Origin: CAWEHQ01 sp051001995
Lineage (GTDB): Bacteria; Actinomycetota; Thermoleophilia; Solirubrobacterales; Thermoleophilaceae
Direction of reading: 5' to 3'
DNA: 12,134 nucleotides
Assembly: GCA_051001995.1 (NCBI GenBank)
Contig: JBPCMT010000181.1
Coordinates: forward strand, 1 to 12,134
Positions 1 to 6,897 of this stretch are shown piece by piece (within the stretch, counting starts at the first letter, position 1; every line of letters starts with the position of its first letter). The position numbers and the translations under genes are program-made. The notes beneath the pieces were generated by a model. That model was not told the DNA's origin. It ran no database searches and saw only the letters and a program-made list of their open reading frames with translations.

Positions 1-60
1 CTGGGGCACCTGGGCGGCCTTCCGCTCTCCGGCCTGCGGGCGGTGGACCCGCGCGGCTAG
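1..60 (+). pseudogene. N-terminal fragment of sugar transferase gene, ended by in-frame amber codon
   Basis: Frame 1 is open from the window edge and reads LGHLGGLPLSGLRAVDPRG, then TAG at 58-60, then EFALKHVLG, the start of the bacterial sugar transferase domain. Members of this polyprenyl glycosylphosphotransferase family have a linker of the form 'HLGGLPL..LR..DPRGW.FA.K' just before the domain, so the TAG sits where Trp (TGG) is expected, a single G-to-A change. I see the continuous homology-like reading on both sides of the stop; the Trp expectation is from family knowledge. The piece is the tail of a longer N-terminal region lying outside the window. It may reflect a true nonsense mutation, a sequencing or assembly error, or stop-codon readthrough. 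Confidence 0.7.
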
Positions 61-78
61 GAGTTCGCGCTCAAGCAC

Positions 79-690
79 GTGCTCGGCAATACGCTCCCGA
101 TCCTCCTGCTGGCGCTCCCCTCGCCGCTGCTGATCGCCGCCATGGTCGCCGTCAGGGTCACGTCGCCGGGCCCGATCTTCTTCCGCCAACGCCGAATCAG
201 CCGCGACGGCCGCGAGTTCGAGCTGCTCAAGTTCCGCTCGATGCGGGTCCTTGATGACCGCGCCCCGGAAGACGCGGACAGCGGCGACTCGGCCGCGCCG
301 CTGCGAGCCATCGGGGAGGACGTGGGACCGGGCGGCCTCGAGGCGAACCACCTGCGACTGACCCCGATTGGCGGCTTCATCCGGCGGACCTCGATCGACG
401 AGCTCCCGCAGCTCTGGAACGTCCTGCGGAGCGACATGACGCTCGTGGGCCCGCGCCCGGAGCGACCCGAGTTCGTGGAGCTCTTCGGCCAATCCATCCG
501 CCGCTACGACGATCGTCACCGCGTCAAGTCCGGCATCACCGGGTGGGCTCAGGTACACGGGCTGCGCGGTCAGACGTCGCTCGCCGACCGCGTGGAGTGG
601 GACAACTACTACATCGAGAATTGGTCCCTCTGGCTCGACATCAAGATCCTGGTGATGACCATCGCCGCGCCCTTCCGTCCGGCCGAGTAG
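79..690 (+). CDS. Polyprenyl-phosphate sugar-1-phosphate transferase, catalytic domain (PglC/WcaJ-type)
   Basis: Initiating enzyme of polysaccharide assembly: it moves a sugar-1-phosphate from a nucleotide sugar to undecaprenyl phosphate at the inner face of the membrane. From the GTG at 79 (203 aa) one sees the hydrophobic re-entrant helix with its Ser-Pro kink (15-16), the TSPGPIFFRQRR segment, KFRSM (51-55), the Asp-Glu catalytic dyad in SIDELPQLWN (107-108), LVGPRPERPEF, and a C-terminal SGITGWAQVHGLRG segment typical of the family. The GTG is only the first possible start after the amber codon at 58-60; no good ribosome binding site precedes it, and the natural start is outside the window. 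Oddity: the domain's usual 'K-(R/Y)-x-x-D' opening reads KHVLG here, so the conserved Asp is Gly. If translated alone, the protein would begin inside the membrane helix. The family assignment is firm; whether it is functional is doubtful. Confidence 0.85.
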   Translation: MLGNTLPILLLALPSPLLIAAMVAVRVTSPGPIFFRQRRISRDGREFELLKFRSMRVLDDRAPEDADSGDSAAPLRAIGEDVGPGGLEANHLRLTPIGGFIRRTSIDELPQLWNVLRSDMTLVGPRPERPEFVELFGQSIRRYDDRHRVKSGITGWAQVHGLRGQTSLADRVEWDNYYIENWSLWLDIKILVMTIAAPFRPAE

Positions 691-692
691 GC

Positions 693-2036
693 CTATCGCT
701 CGCGCGTTCGAGCCGCCGCGATCGACTCGGTCAGCGTCCAGGCCTGGTCGACCACCTTGTCCGCGGCCTGGCGGGCGTCGATCGGAACCAGCTCCCAGCG
801 TCCCGCGGCCTCGGAGTAGCGACGCTCCATGTCCTCGAGGACCCACCGCGCCTGGTCCTCGGGGTTGCGCTCGTACGCGGTCGCGTTGTCGATGTCCAGC
901 AGGATCGAGAGGTCCGGCCGCGCGGCCGCCAGCGACATGAGGAGCTCCGCGATCCGATGACGCCCGTAGCGCAGCTCCATGTCCACCACGGCGTCGGGCA
1001 GCCAGCGATCACACACGACGGCGACCGCGTGCCGCCGGGGCCGCGTGGCGCGGTGAAGCCGGCGGGCCCTGACCACCGCGATGAATGCGACCCACGTCCA
1101 GGCCACCGGTCCGCGACGGCCTTGGTCGGCAGTTCGCGGTCCCGCTCGCTCCTGCTCCCTGGCCGAGACCGGGCCGCCGATCGACGGTCGCGATCCGAGC
1201 ACCGCCTTGACCGCCGAGGCCACCGGGTCGAGCACCTCGATATCCCCCGCGAACCGCCCCCAGACCTTGGTGACGGGCCGGCCCGACTGCTCGAGCCCGG
1301 CGCGAAGCGCTTCCGCGGTCGTCGACTTGCCAGAGCCGTCCATGCCGCTGACGGTTACGAGAAGCCCTCGCGGGCGGCGCCGGCGGTGCCTCGGCACAGC
1401 GCGGGACAGGCCGGCCCGCGACCGGACGCTGACCCGCCGTCGAAGCGCCGCTCGGGCTGGGTGAGACCGACTCGCCGCAACGAGCGCCGCGGTATAGGGC
1501 AGGCGCCCCCAACGACCCCGCCGGAGAAGGCGGTCGGGCTCGGCCACGATTGCCGCGAGCTGCTCGAGGCCTTCGGTGCGCGCCAGGGCATCGAGGCGCT
1601 CGCGCACTTCCGGGTCCCTCAGCAGCTCGCGGGCACGACGAGCAATCTTCTCGAGCGGTCGTCCCGCGACGGCCTCGGCTCCGAAGATCAGGAGGCGATC
1701 CTCCGGCGACGACACCGGGAGAGGTCCCTCGCCCCGCCGGGCGCGCGCAGTGATCCCCGCCAGCGACGGGTAGTAGCGCGGCCACGCCGCCCACGACAGG
1801 ACGTCGATCGCGACGGCGTTGCCGTCCTCGGAGCGCCAAAACACGTGGCCCGGATCGCCTCGGGTCGGGAGAAAGCGCTCCTCACGAAGGACAGCCGCGA
1901 TCGCGCCCTCCGAACCGCGCAGGGCCACCAGGTCGACGTCTGAGCCGCCGAGGTCTGCTCCGCGCCAGAGAAGCGCCCCCTCGCCGACGTGCGTCGACAG
2001 CTTCGCGAGGAGCGCCTCGCACCGCTCTCTGTCCAC
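693..2036 (-). CDS. Nucleotidyltransferase-like / thymidylate kinase-like two-domain protein
   Basis: 447 aa from a GTG at 2036. The N-terminal part carries a polymerase-beta-type nucleotidyltransferase signature, GADLGGSDVDLVAL (26-39), with a possible third acidic residue in VAIDVL (75-80). A basic, variable linker (about 190-223) leads to a P-loop kinase domain: Walker A GMDGSGKST (231-239), the DR motif of thymidylate kinases in VVCDRW (340-345), and LSILLDID (377-384) like the strand-plus-acid of dTMP kinases. Such fusions occur in actinobacterial polysaccharide loci, but I know of no proven substrate; real dTMP synthesis is unlikely given the fusion and context. The gene is tail to tail with the sugar transferase (2 bp between stops) and divergent from the ATP-grasp gene. 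No strong Shine-Dalgarno precedes the GTG, so the start is moderately certain. Domain calls are secure, function is not. Confidence 0.8.
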   Translation of the reverse strand: MDRERCEALLAKLSTHVGEGALLWRGADLGGSDVDLVALRGSEGAIAAVLREERFLPTRGDPGHVFWRSEDGNAVAIDVLSWAAWPRYYPSLAGITARARRGEGPLPVSSPEDRLLIFGAEAVAGRPLEKIARRARELLRDPEVRERLDALARTEGLEQLAAIVAEPDRLLRRGRWGRLPYTAALVAASRSHPARAALRRRVSVRSRAGLSRAVPRHRRRRPRGLLVTVSGMDGSGKSTTAEALRAGLEQSGRPVTKVWGRFAGDIEVLDPVASAVKAVLGSRPSIGGPVSAREQERAGPRTADQGRRGPVAWTWVAFIAVVRARRLHRATRPRRHAVAVVCDRWLPDAVVDMELRYGRHRIAELLMSLAAARPDLSILLDIDNATAYERNPEDQARWVLEDMERRYSEAAGRWELVPIDARQAADKVVDQAWTLTESIAAARTRER

Positions 2037-2115
2037 CAGCTCATTCTGCCACGCGCGGTGGCGAACGGGCGGCGTCCCGGGACGAACGAGGATGGGCTAT
2101 GTTGGCCCACCGACC

Positions 2116-3303
2116 ATGAGGCGATCGAGTTCGCGAACCGGCACCGTCGCCCAGTCCACGCCGGCACTCGTGACCGACGTCCACCTCAGGAACGTCGTCG
2201 CGGGTCTTCGCGGGCTTGGTCGCGGTGGGGTCCGCGTGCTCGCGCTCGGCCCCGGGCGCGGCGCCGCCGGACTCTGGTCCCGGCACGTGAGACGCCGGCT
2301 GCTGGGGCCGGACGTGAGCCACGACCCAACGGGCTACATAGCGGCGGTACGCCGCGCCGTCTCGGCGGAGGGCCCGATGGTCGTCTACCCGGGCTGGGAG
2401 CGCTCGCTTCAGGCTGTCCTCGACGCTCGCGCGACGCTTCCAGCCACCGCCGTGCTGCCCTACCCCGAGAACGGCTCGGTCGCCGCGATCAGGGACAAGC
2501 GACGGGTCGCCGAGCTCGCGGGCGATGCCGGGCTCGGGACCCCGCCGGCGCTGATGACCGGCACGGCGGAGGAGCTGCGGGGTGGGACGCTGCGACCGCC
2601 ATGCGTGGTCAAGCCGGTCACGAGTGGGGGAGCAATGGCATCGGCCCGCGTCGTCCGCGGCGAGGACGAGCTCGCCGCGGTTCTCGGCGCCCTGCCGAGC
2701 GGCGAGCAGCTGCTCGTGCAGGAGCGTGTCACCGGGACGCTCGGGGCGGTCACGGTGGTCGTCGGACGCGACGGCTCGCTCGTGGCGCGCTTCCAGCAGG
2801 CCGCGCGCCGGACGTGGCCGATGGATGCCGGAGCGAGCAGCGTCGCCGTCAGCGTCGCTCCCGACGAGCGCTTCGTCGCGCGCCTCGGCGCAATGCTTGC
2901 GGGTGCCGGCTACTGGGGCCTCGCTCAGCTCCAGTTTGTCGAGACGGGCTCCGGACGCGCGGTGATCGACGTCAACCCCCGCTTCTACGGGTCGCTTCCG
3001 CTCGCTCTGGCGGCCGGGGTGAACCTGCCGGCGGCTTGGCACGCGGTGGCGGTCGACGCGCCGGTCCCGACCCCCGGGCGGTACCGGGTCGGCGTCGGCT
3101 ATCGCTGGCTCGAGTCGGATTTCGTGGCGGCGGCCCTAGGCGCGCCGGGTCGACTGCTCGAGCGCCGTCCGCGCCCCGGCACGGGCGCCATGTGGGCCAC
3201 CGACGATCCCATCCCAGGAATCGCCCTGGCGGTGGGGGCGGTTACGACGAGGGTCAGACGGGGCCTCCCTGGGGCAGCCCCTCGAGCCCGGACAGCGGCA
3301 TGA
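2116..3303 (+). CDS. ATP-grasp domain carboxylate-amine ligase-like protein
   Basis: ATP-grasp enzymes activate a carboxylate as an acyl phosphate and join it to an amine or thiol. About 395 aa: an N-terminal Rossmann-like pre-ATP-grasp lobe opens with TPALVTDVHLRNVVAGLRGL (15-34) and LGPGRGAAGLWSRH (44-57); PCVVKP (162-167) supplies the nucleotide-binding Lys, LLVQERVTG (199-207) the adenine-side strand, and FVETG...VIDVNPRFYGSL (274-294) the metal-binding Asp/Asn/Arg end. It resembles the ATP-grasp proteins common in actinobacterial surface-polysaccharide loci; the substrate is unknown. Start choice: ATG 2116 keeps the first beta strand; ATG 2092 is equally possible but has GAGG directly abutting it, and GTG 2170 would cut the first strand. 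The open frame upstream to 1819 is antisense to the neighbouring gene and is not coding. The stop overlaps the next gene's start (ATGA at 3300-3303), so the two are very probably translationally coupled. Confidence 0.85.
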   Translation: MRRSSSRTGTVAQSTPALVTDVHLRNVVAGLRGLGRGGVRVLALGPGRGAAGLWSRHVRRRLLGPDVSHDPTGYIAAVRRAVSAEGPMVVYPGWERSLQAVLDARATLPATAVLPYPENGSVAAIRDKRRVAELAGDAGLGTPPALMTGTAEELRGGTLRPPCVVKPVTSGGAMASARVVRGEDELAAVLGALPSGEQLLVQERVTGTLGAVTVVVGRDGSLVARFQQAARRTWPMDAGASSVAVSVAPDERFVARLGAMLAGAGYWGLAQLQFVETGSGRAVIDVNPRFYGSLPLALAAGVNLPAAWHAVAVDAPVPTPGRYRVGVGYRWLESDFVAAALGAPGRLLERRPRPGTGAMWATDDPIPGIALAVGAVTTRVRRGLPGAAPRARTAA

Positions 3304-4082
3304 TCGACCTCCATAGCCACATCCTTCCCGGAATCGACGACGGCCCGGCGACGATGGAGGCGAGCGTGGAGATCGGGCGGATGGCGGTCGCCGAAGGGGT
3401 GCGGACGATCGTCGCGACGCCCCACTTCGACGGCCGCTTCTCTCCGGCGCCAGAGGAGATCGTTCCGCTCGCCGGTGCCCTCAACATCCAGTTGGCCCGC
3501 GAAAAGATCCCGCTGGCGATCATCACCGGCGCCGAGGTCGCGATCTCACGACTCACCGACCTGAGCGACGAGGCGCTCGGCGGCCTGGCGCTCGGGTCCG
3601 GAACGTCGGTGCTCGTGGAGAGCCCGTACGAGCGAGCCGCGTCCTCCATCGACAATTCGCTCTTCGCGCTCCAGGTGCGCGGTTTCACACCGATGCTGGC
3701 TCACCCGGAGCGCTCCCCGGTCTTCCATGACGATCTAAACCGCCTCCGGGCCCTCGTCGAGCGCGGCGTCCTGTGCTCGATCAACGCCGGATCGCTCGCC
3801 GGCGAGTTCGGCTCGACCGCCCATCGCTTCGCGTTGCAGCTCATGCATGAGCGCCTGGTGCACAGCGTGGCCTCAGACGCCCACGACCCGGTGCGCCGAC
3901 CTCCGCTGCTGCGTCCAGGCTTCGAGGCGGCAGAGAGGGACCTGCCCGGACTCTCATCCCAGCTCGATTGGTTCACCGGGATCGCGCCAGCCGCGATCCT
4001 GCGCGGAAAGCCGCCGCCCGCCGCCCCGGCGCCACCGCCTCTGCGAAAGCCCGTCTGGCGCCGCCTGGCGCGCAGCGCCTGA
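3300..4082 (+). CDS. cpsB: CpsB/YwqE-type tyrosine-protein phosphatase (PHP domain)
   Basis: Metal-dependent phosphatase of the PHP superfamily that in Firmicutes dephosphorylates the autophosphorylated tyrosines of the capsule BY-kinase. The 260-aa protein shows the full set of metal-ligand motifs in order: DLHSH (3-7), LPGIDDG (9-15), ATPHF (39-43), TGAEV (76-80), ESPY (107-110), AHPER (134-138) and SDAHD (192-196). There is no signal peptide, so it is cytosolic as expected. A short Pro/Ala-rich, then basic tail (about 238-260) lies beyond the catalytic domain. The ATG overlaps the stop of the ATP-grasp gene by 4 bp, which fixes the start. The probable partner kinase is the Wzc-like protein at 5470-6897, encoded in a different transcription unit. 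The family assignment is firm; activity on that kinase is inference. Confidence 0.92.
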   Translation: MIDLHSHILPGIDDGPATMEASVEIGRMAVAEGVRTIVATPHFDGRFSPAPEEIVPLAGALNIQLAREKIPLAIITGAEVAISRLTDLSDEALGGLALGSGTSVLVESPYERAASSIDNSLFALQVRGFTPMLAHPERSPVFHDDLNRLRALVERGVLCSINAGSLAGEFGSTAHRFALQLMHERLVHSVASDAHDPVRRPPLLRPGFEAAERDLPGLSSQLDWFTGIAPAAILRGKPPPAAPAPPPLRKPVWRRLARSA

Positions 4083-4117
4083 GGGAACGCCACCGAATAC
4101 TCGGGCGGCCCGCGCAG

Positions 4118-4732
4118 CTAGGTGCGGCCGTCCGCGTTCGGGAAGGCCTCGTTCAGGACGACGTGCGCGTCGGCGAGCCCGAACGTGCGCTGAAGGTGCG
4201 CCGCGACTTCAGCGCGCGTACTGCCCGCGACAGCCATCTCGAAGGCGACCTGGCGGGGGACGTCGAACGAGTCGACGCGGTCGCCCAGCGGATCCACTCC
4301 GGTCGGCTGCCTGGGAGCGAAGACGTCGACCGGCTCAAGGCGTCTGACCGGCCCCACGGCCCGGACAGCGTGGTCGCCCGGTCTGCGCTGTCCGTGCGCC
4401 ACGGCCTCTCCCGCGAGCCCCTCGGTCGCCCGGGCGATCTCGTCCAGCAGCCGGTCGAGGTGCGTCCGGGCGGCTTGGCCCGCCTCAAGCTTCCCGAGGG
4501 TGACCTCGGCACGGGCGACGATCTGATCGCTCAGGTCGTTGAGTCGCGTCACCCGCTCGGTTCGGATCGCGTCCGCCTCCCGACGTGCGTCGTCCAGCCG
4601 TCGCGCCGCCTCCTGCCTCGCCTCCTCGATCAGCGCCTCCGCCTGGCACTCCGCCTCCCGCCTGAGCGCCGCCGCGAGCCCCTCGGCCGACCGCAGGATC
4701 AAGCGGACCTCGCGCGTGACGTCGTTCGCCAC
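4118..4732 (-). CDS. Coiled-coil (DivIVA/ATP-synthase-b-like) protein with C-terminal helical domain, function unknown
   Basis: I do not recognise a named family. From the GTG at 4732 (204 aa), residues about 5-110 are Ala/Glu/Arg-rich with heptad-like spacing and repeats such as EARQEAARRLDDARREADA (37-55), predicting a long coiled coil. A variable middle (112-155) with Pro and Gly follows, then a compact stretch (VPRQVAFEMAVAGSTRAEVA, then AHLQRTFGLADAHVVLNEAF) that looks like a small helical domain of the kind I recall at the end of other actinobacterial coiled-coil proteins. The start is chosen because GGTGAGG lies just upstream; the frame stays open to 5191 but that extension would overlap the hydratase gene and has low-complexity Arg/Ser composition. 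It lies 73 bp downstream of the hydratase on the same strand and is convergent with cpsB (35 bp gap). A cytoskeletal or scaffold role is only a guess. Confidence 0.65.
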   Translation of the reverse strand: MANDVTREVRLILRSAEGLAAALRREAECQAEALIEEARQEAARRLDDARREADAIRTERVTRLNDLSDQIVARAEVTLGKLEAGQAARTHLDRLLDEIARATEGLAGEAVAHGQRRPGDHAVRAVGPVRRLEPVDVFAPRQPTGVDPLGDRVDSFDVPRQVAFEMAVAGSTRAEVAAHLQRTFGLADAHVVLNEAFPNADGRT

Positions 4733-4805
4733 GGCCTCACCCGAGTTCCCCGCCTCGTTCGTCGATCCCCGCGGGACTTTCCCTCGCTGGCCCAAGTGCT
4801 CCCCC

Positions 4806-5381
4806 CTAATCGGGCGGCCTGGCCGTCTCCGCCTCGCGGGACCTGGCCGCCGCTTCCTCGCCCGCCGTGGAACCGCCCGACTCGCGCCGCGGCACGAGCA
4901 CGGTCCGCCTGAAGTGGGCCACCAGGGCTCCGTCCTGGTTGTAGGCCTCGGTCTTGACCCGGACCACCCCGCGATCCGGCTTCGAGCGCGAGGGAGTGAC
5001 CTCCAGCACCTCGCTCTGGACGAACAGGGTGTCCCCGTGGAAGACCGGCGCGGGATGCGAGAGCTCCTCCGTGGCGAGGTTCGCGATCGCCTTGCCCGAC
5101 ACGTCCGGTACCGACATCCCAAGCGCCAGGGAGTAGACAAGCGGGCCGACCACGACATTGCGGCCCTGCTGGGATTTGCTGGCGTAGACATCGTTGATGT
5201 GCAGCGGGTGGTGGTTCATCGTGATCAGGCAGAACATGTGGTCGTCCGACTCGGTGACCGTCTTCGCAGGCCAGTGCTTGTAGACGTCGCCGACCTCGAA
5301 GTCCTCGAGGTAGCGGCCGTAGGGCCGGGCTCCCGATGCCTCGCGAGCGGCCTGCTCGGTAGTGAAGTCGTTATTGGACAT
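4806..5381 (-). CDS. MaoC family hot-dog fold hydratase/dehydratase
   Basis: Enoyl-CoA hydratase-like protein of the MaoC family, resembling the mesaconyl/itaconyl-CoA hydratase and Rv2499c-like branch, cytosolic. 191 aa: GRYLEDFEVGDVYKH (22-36) is the typical opening, TVTESDDHMFCLITMNHHPLH (41-61) the hydratase motif region, VVVGPLVYSLALGMSV (76-91) the central hot-dog helix, then HPAPVFHGDTLFVQSEVLEV (109-128) and FRRTVLVPR (157-165). The common catalytic pair is Asp and His in 'GDxNPLH'; here the His (61) is present but the Asp position is Asn (56), a variant I believe is usual in this branch. Start at ATG 5381 is supported by GAGGG a few bases upstream; the frame extends 21 codons further with unlike sequence. 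A polar, charged tail (167-191) follows the fold. Its place inside a polysaccharide locus is odd; the substrate is unknown. Confidence 0.88.
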   Translation of the reverse strand: MSNNDFTTEQAAREASGARPYGRYLEDFEVGDVYKHWPAKTVTESDDHMFCLITMNHHPLHINDVYASKSQQGRNVVVGPLVYSLALGMSVPDVSGKAIANLATEELSHPAPVFHGDTLFVQSEVLEVTPSRSKPDRGVVRVKTEAYNQDGALVAHFRRTVLVPRRESGGSTAGEEAAARSREAETARPPD

Positions 5382-5423
5382 CTTTCCCTCGGTCTGGAGG
5401 CGTCGCCGCGGCCGGCTGCATCC

Positions 5424-5442
5424 GTGCGCGCCGGTCGCGCAC
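5424..5442 (-). terminator. Perfect 7-bp GC hairpin downstream of wzc (candidate terminator)
   Basis: The + strand reads GTGCGCG, loop CCGGT, CGCGCAC, a perfect 7-bp inverted repeat with a 5-nt loop. It begins 27 nt after the wzc stop codon and lies about 42 bp upstream of the hydratase start, in the only gap (88 bp) between them. There is no T-rich tract, so it would be a hairpin-only terminator of the kind proposed for actinobacteria, or alternatively a palindromic protein-binding site for the hydratase promoter. Confidence 0.4.
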
Positions 5443-5469
5443 ACCGATCACCGCGCCCGGGTCTTCAGG

Positions 5470-6897
5470 CTAACGTCCGCCGCCGCCGGCGGACGGCGTT
5501 CTGGCGGCGCCGTTCGACACGTCTGACACCTGCCGCTTCCGCCTGCCCAGGCGCCGCTTGCGTCCGTCGGCACCATTGAAGTGAGCGTCGCCACGGTAGT
5601 ACGAATCGTCGGTGTCGATGCTCGGATCACGGTTCAGCAGCACTCCGAGAACCTGCGCCTCGACCGCCTCGAGCTGGCGTACGGCGTCCCGAACGGCCCG
5701 CTCGGTGGAGGTCGTGAGGTCGACGACGAGGAGCACTCCGTCGACCCATCCGCTTACCACCGAGGCGTCGGCCCCCGGGTTGAGCGGCGGGCAGTCGACC
5801 ACGATGAGGTCGGCCAGCTCCTTGAAGTCGTCGACGACCGTCCTGCCCCTGCGGGAGTCCAGCAGGGCCGACGGGTTCGGGGGCCGGGGTCCGACCGGCA
5901 CGAAGCCGACGTTCGGCTTGCCAGTCGGGTAGACGATCTGCTCCGCTGACGCCAGCTCGAGCAGATAGTTGCTGAGGCCGGGCAGCAGCGGGGCGTCGGT
6001 CTCCGGCATGAGCTCCTGCTGTAAGGCCGGCCGGCGGAAGTCCGCCTCGACGGCGATCACCCGATGGCCTGCCGAGGCCCACGCAATCGCCAGGTTCGCC
6101 GCAGTAGTGGTCTTTCCCTCGCCCGCATTCGCGCTCGTCACGGCGATCGCCTCCGGGCGGCTCTTCTCGCCTGCGAACTGGAGGTTCGTTCGGAGGAGCC
6201 CGTACCCCTCATTGAATGCGCTGACGGAGGCGTCCGACCGCCTCCGGCGTGGAACGCGGGCGAGGACCGGAAGCTCGAACTCGCGCTGCACCTGATCGGC
6301 TGTTCGAAGCCGTCGCTCGGCGCCCGCGACGAACGGCTTCGGCGGGAGCACGAGCGCGAGCAGGCCCCCGAGCAGCAGCCCCAGTCCGCCCCCGAGCAGG
6401 CCGTAGAGCACCGGACCCGGGTCGCTGGACCCCGTCGGCGCGCTCGCCTCCGCGAAGGGCTCGAGCGTATAGTCGAGGCCGTTCGCCCTCTCGCTGTACG
6501 CGATGAGAGCGTCCAGCACGGCGTTTGTCAGCAGCGCCGCTTCCGCGGGTGACTCGCGCGTGCCGAGGATCTGGATCACCGGCGCATCCGGTAATGCCGA
6601 TGCCCTGATGTGCTCGTCGAGGTCGCCGGGAGGGATCGCGATGTCTTCGTCTTCGAGGGTGTCGGAGACGACGTTCGGATCGATCGCGAGGCGTGCGTAG
6701 GCCTGGGTGATCCCGATCGAGGAGTCGACAACGGGGTCTTGGGCATCGGGGGCGACGACCGCTTCCGCGCTCGCCGTGTACGTGTCCGGGCGCAGGCGAT
6801 CGAAGGCCACACCGGCGGCGGCTCCGAGGACCAGGGCGACCAGGAGCAGCACCCAGCGGGCGCGCAGCCTCTCGAAGATGGGGATGGGCTCTGTCAT
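5470..6897 (-). CDS. Wzc/CapAB-like polysaccharide co-polymerase and BY-kinase
   Basis: Membrane chain-length regulator fused to a bacterial tyrosine kinase that controls Wzy polymerisation and export. 475 aa: transmembrane helix 1 (about 15-32), an extracytoplasmic Wzz-type domain (33-160), transmembrane helix 2 (about 162-185) ending in LPPKP, then the kinase: Walker A SANAGEGKTT (255-264), Walker A' VIAVEADFRRP (280-290), Walker B LIVVDCPP (364-371). Oddities: Walker A' has Glu-Ala-Asp rather than Asp-Ala-Asp; the oligomerisation motif EX2RX2R reads EGYGLLR (230-236), lacking its first Arg; the C-terminal tyrosine cluster is only SYYRG (432-436) followed by a basic, Gly-rich tail. ATG 6897 overlaps the glycosyltransferase stop (ATGA), which fixes the start; the 20-codon upstream extension is rejected. 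It is last in the - strand operon and probably the target of the PHP phosphatase at 3300-4082. Confidence 0.92.
   Translation of the reverse strand: MTEPIPIFERLRARWVLLLVALVLGAAAGVAFDRLRPDTYTASAEAVVAPDAQDPVVDSSIGITQAYARLAIDPNVVSDTLEDEDIAIPPGDLDEHIRASALPDAPVIQILGTRESPAEAALLTNAVLDALIAYSERANGLDYTLEPFAEASAPTGSSDPGPVLYGLLGGGLGLLLGGLLALVLPPKPFVAGAERRLRTADQVQREFELPVLARVPRRRRSDASVSAFNEGYGLLRTNLQFAGEKSRPEAIAVTSANAGEGKTTTAANLAIAWASAGHRVIAVEADFRRPALQQELMPETDAPLLPGLSNYLLELASAEQIVYPTGKPNVGFVPVGPRPPNPSALLDSRRGRTVVDDFKELADLIVVDCPPLNPGADASVVSGWVDGVLLVVDLTTSTERAVRDAVRQLEAVEAQVLGVLLNRDPSIDTDDSYYRGDAHFNGADGRKRRLGRRKRQVSDVSNGAARTPSAGGGGR

Noticed and set aside
543..1943. 466-residue + strand open frame opposite the nucleotidyltransferase/kinase gene
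   Set aside because: Composition is Arg/Pro/Gly-rich with no recognisable motif, as expected for an antisense shadow in high-GC DNA; the - strand frame has clear Walker A and GSDVD motifs.
2041..3042. 333-residue - strand open frame opposite the ATP-grasp gene
   Set aside because: No recognisable domain; rich in Arg, His and Asp in the way of reverse-complement frames, while the + strand carries ATP-grasp motifs.
1989..4082. 697-residue open frame as an Arg-rich domain fused to the PHP phosphatase
   Set aside because: The first two thirds are the ATP-grasp gene read out of frame; the PHP fold begins at ATG 3300 with DLHSH.
4102..4112. CGGGCGGCCCG palindrome between convergent cpsB and the coiled-coil gene as a bidirectional terminator
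   Set aside because: Only about 4 bp can pair around a 3-nt loop, and there is no T-tract; not distinguishable from chance at this GC content.
4118..5191. Extended 357-residue version of the coiled-coil protein
   Set aside because: The extension runs through the MaoC coding sequence in another frame and has low-complexity Arg/Ser/Pro composition; GTG 4732 has a ribosome binding site.
4539..5579. 346-residue + strand open frame opposite the coiled-coil and MaoC genes
   Set aside because: Spans two genes and their gap antisense, with no motif; a GC-driven spurious frame.
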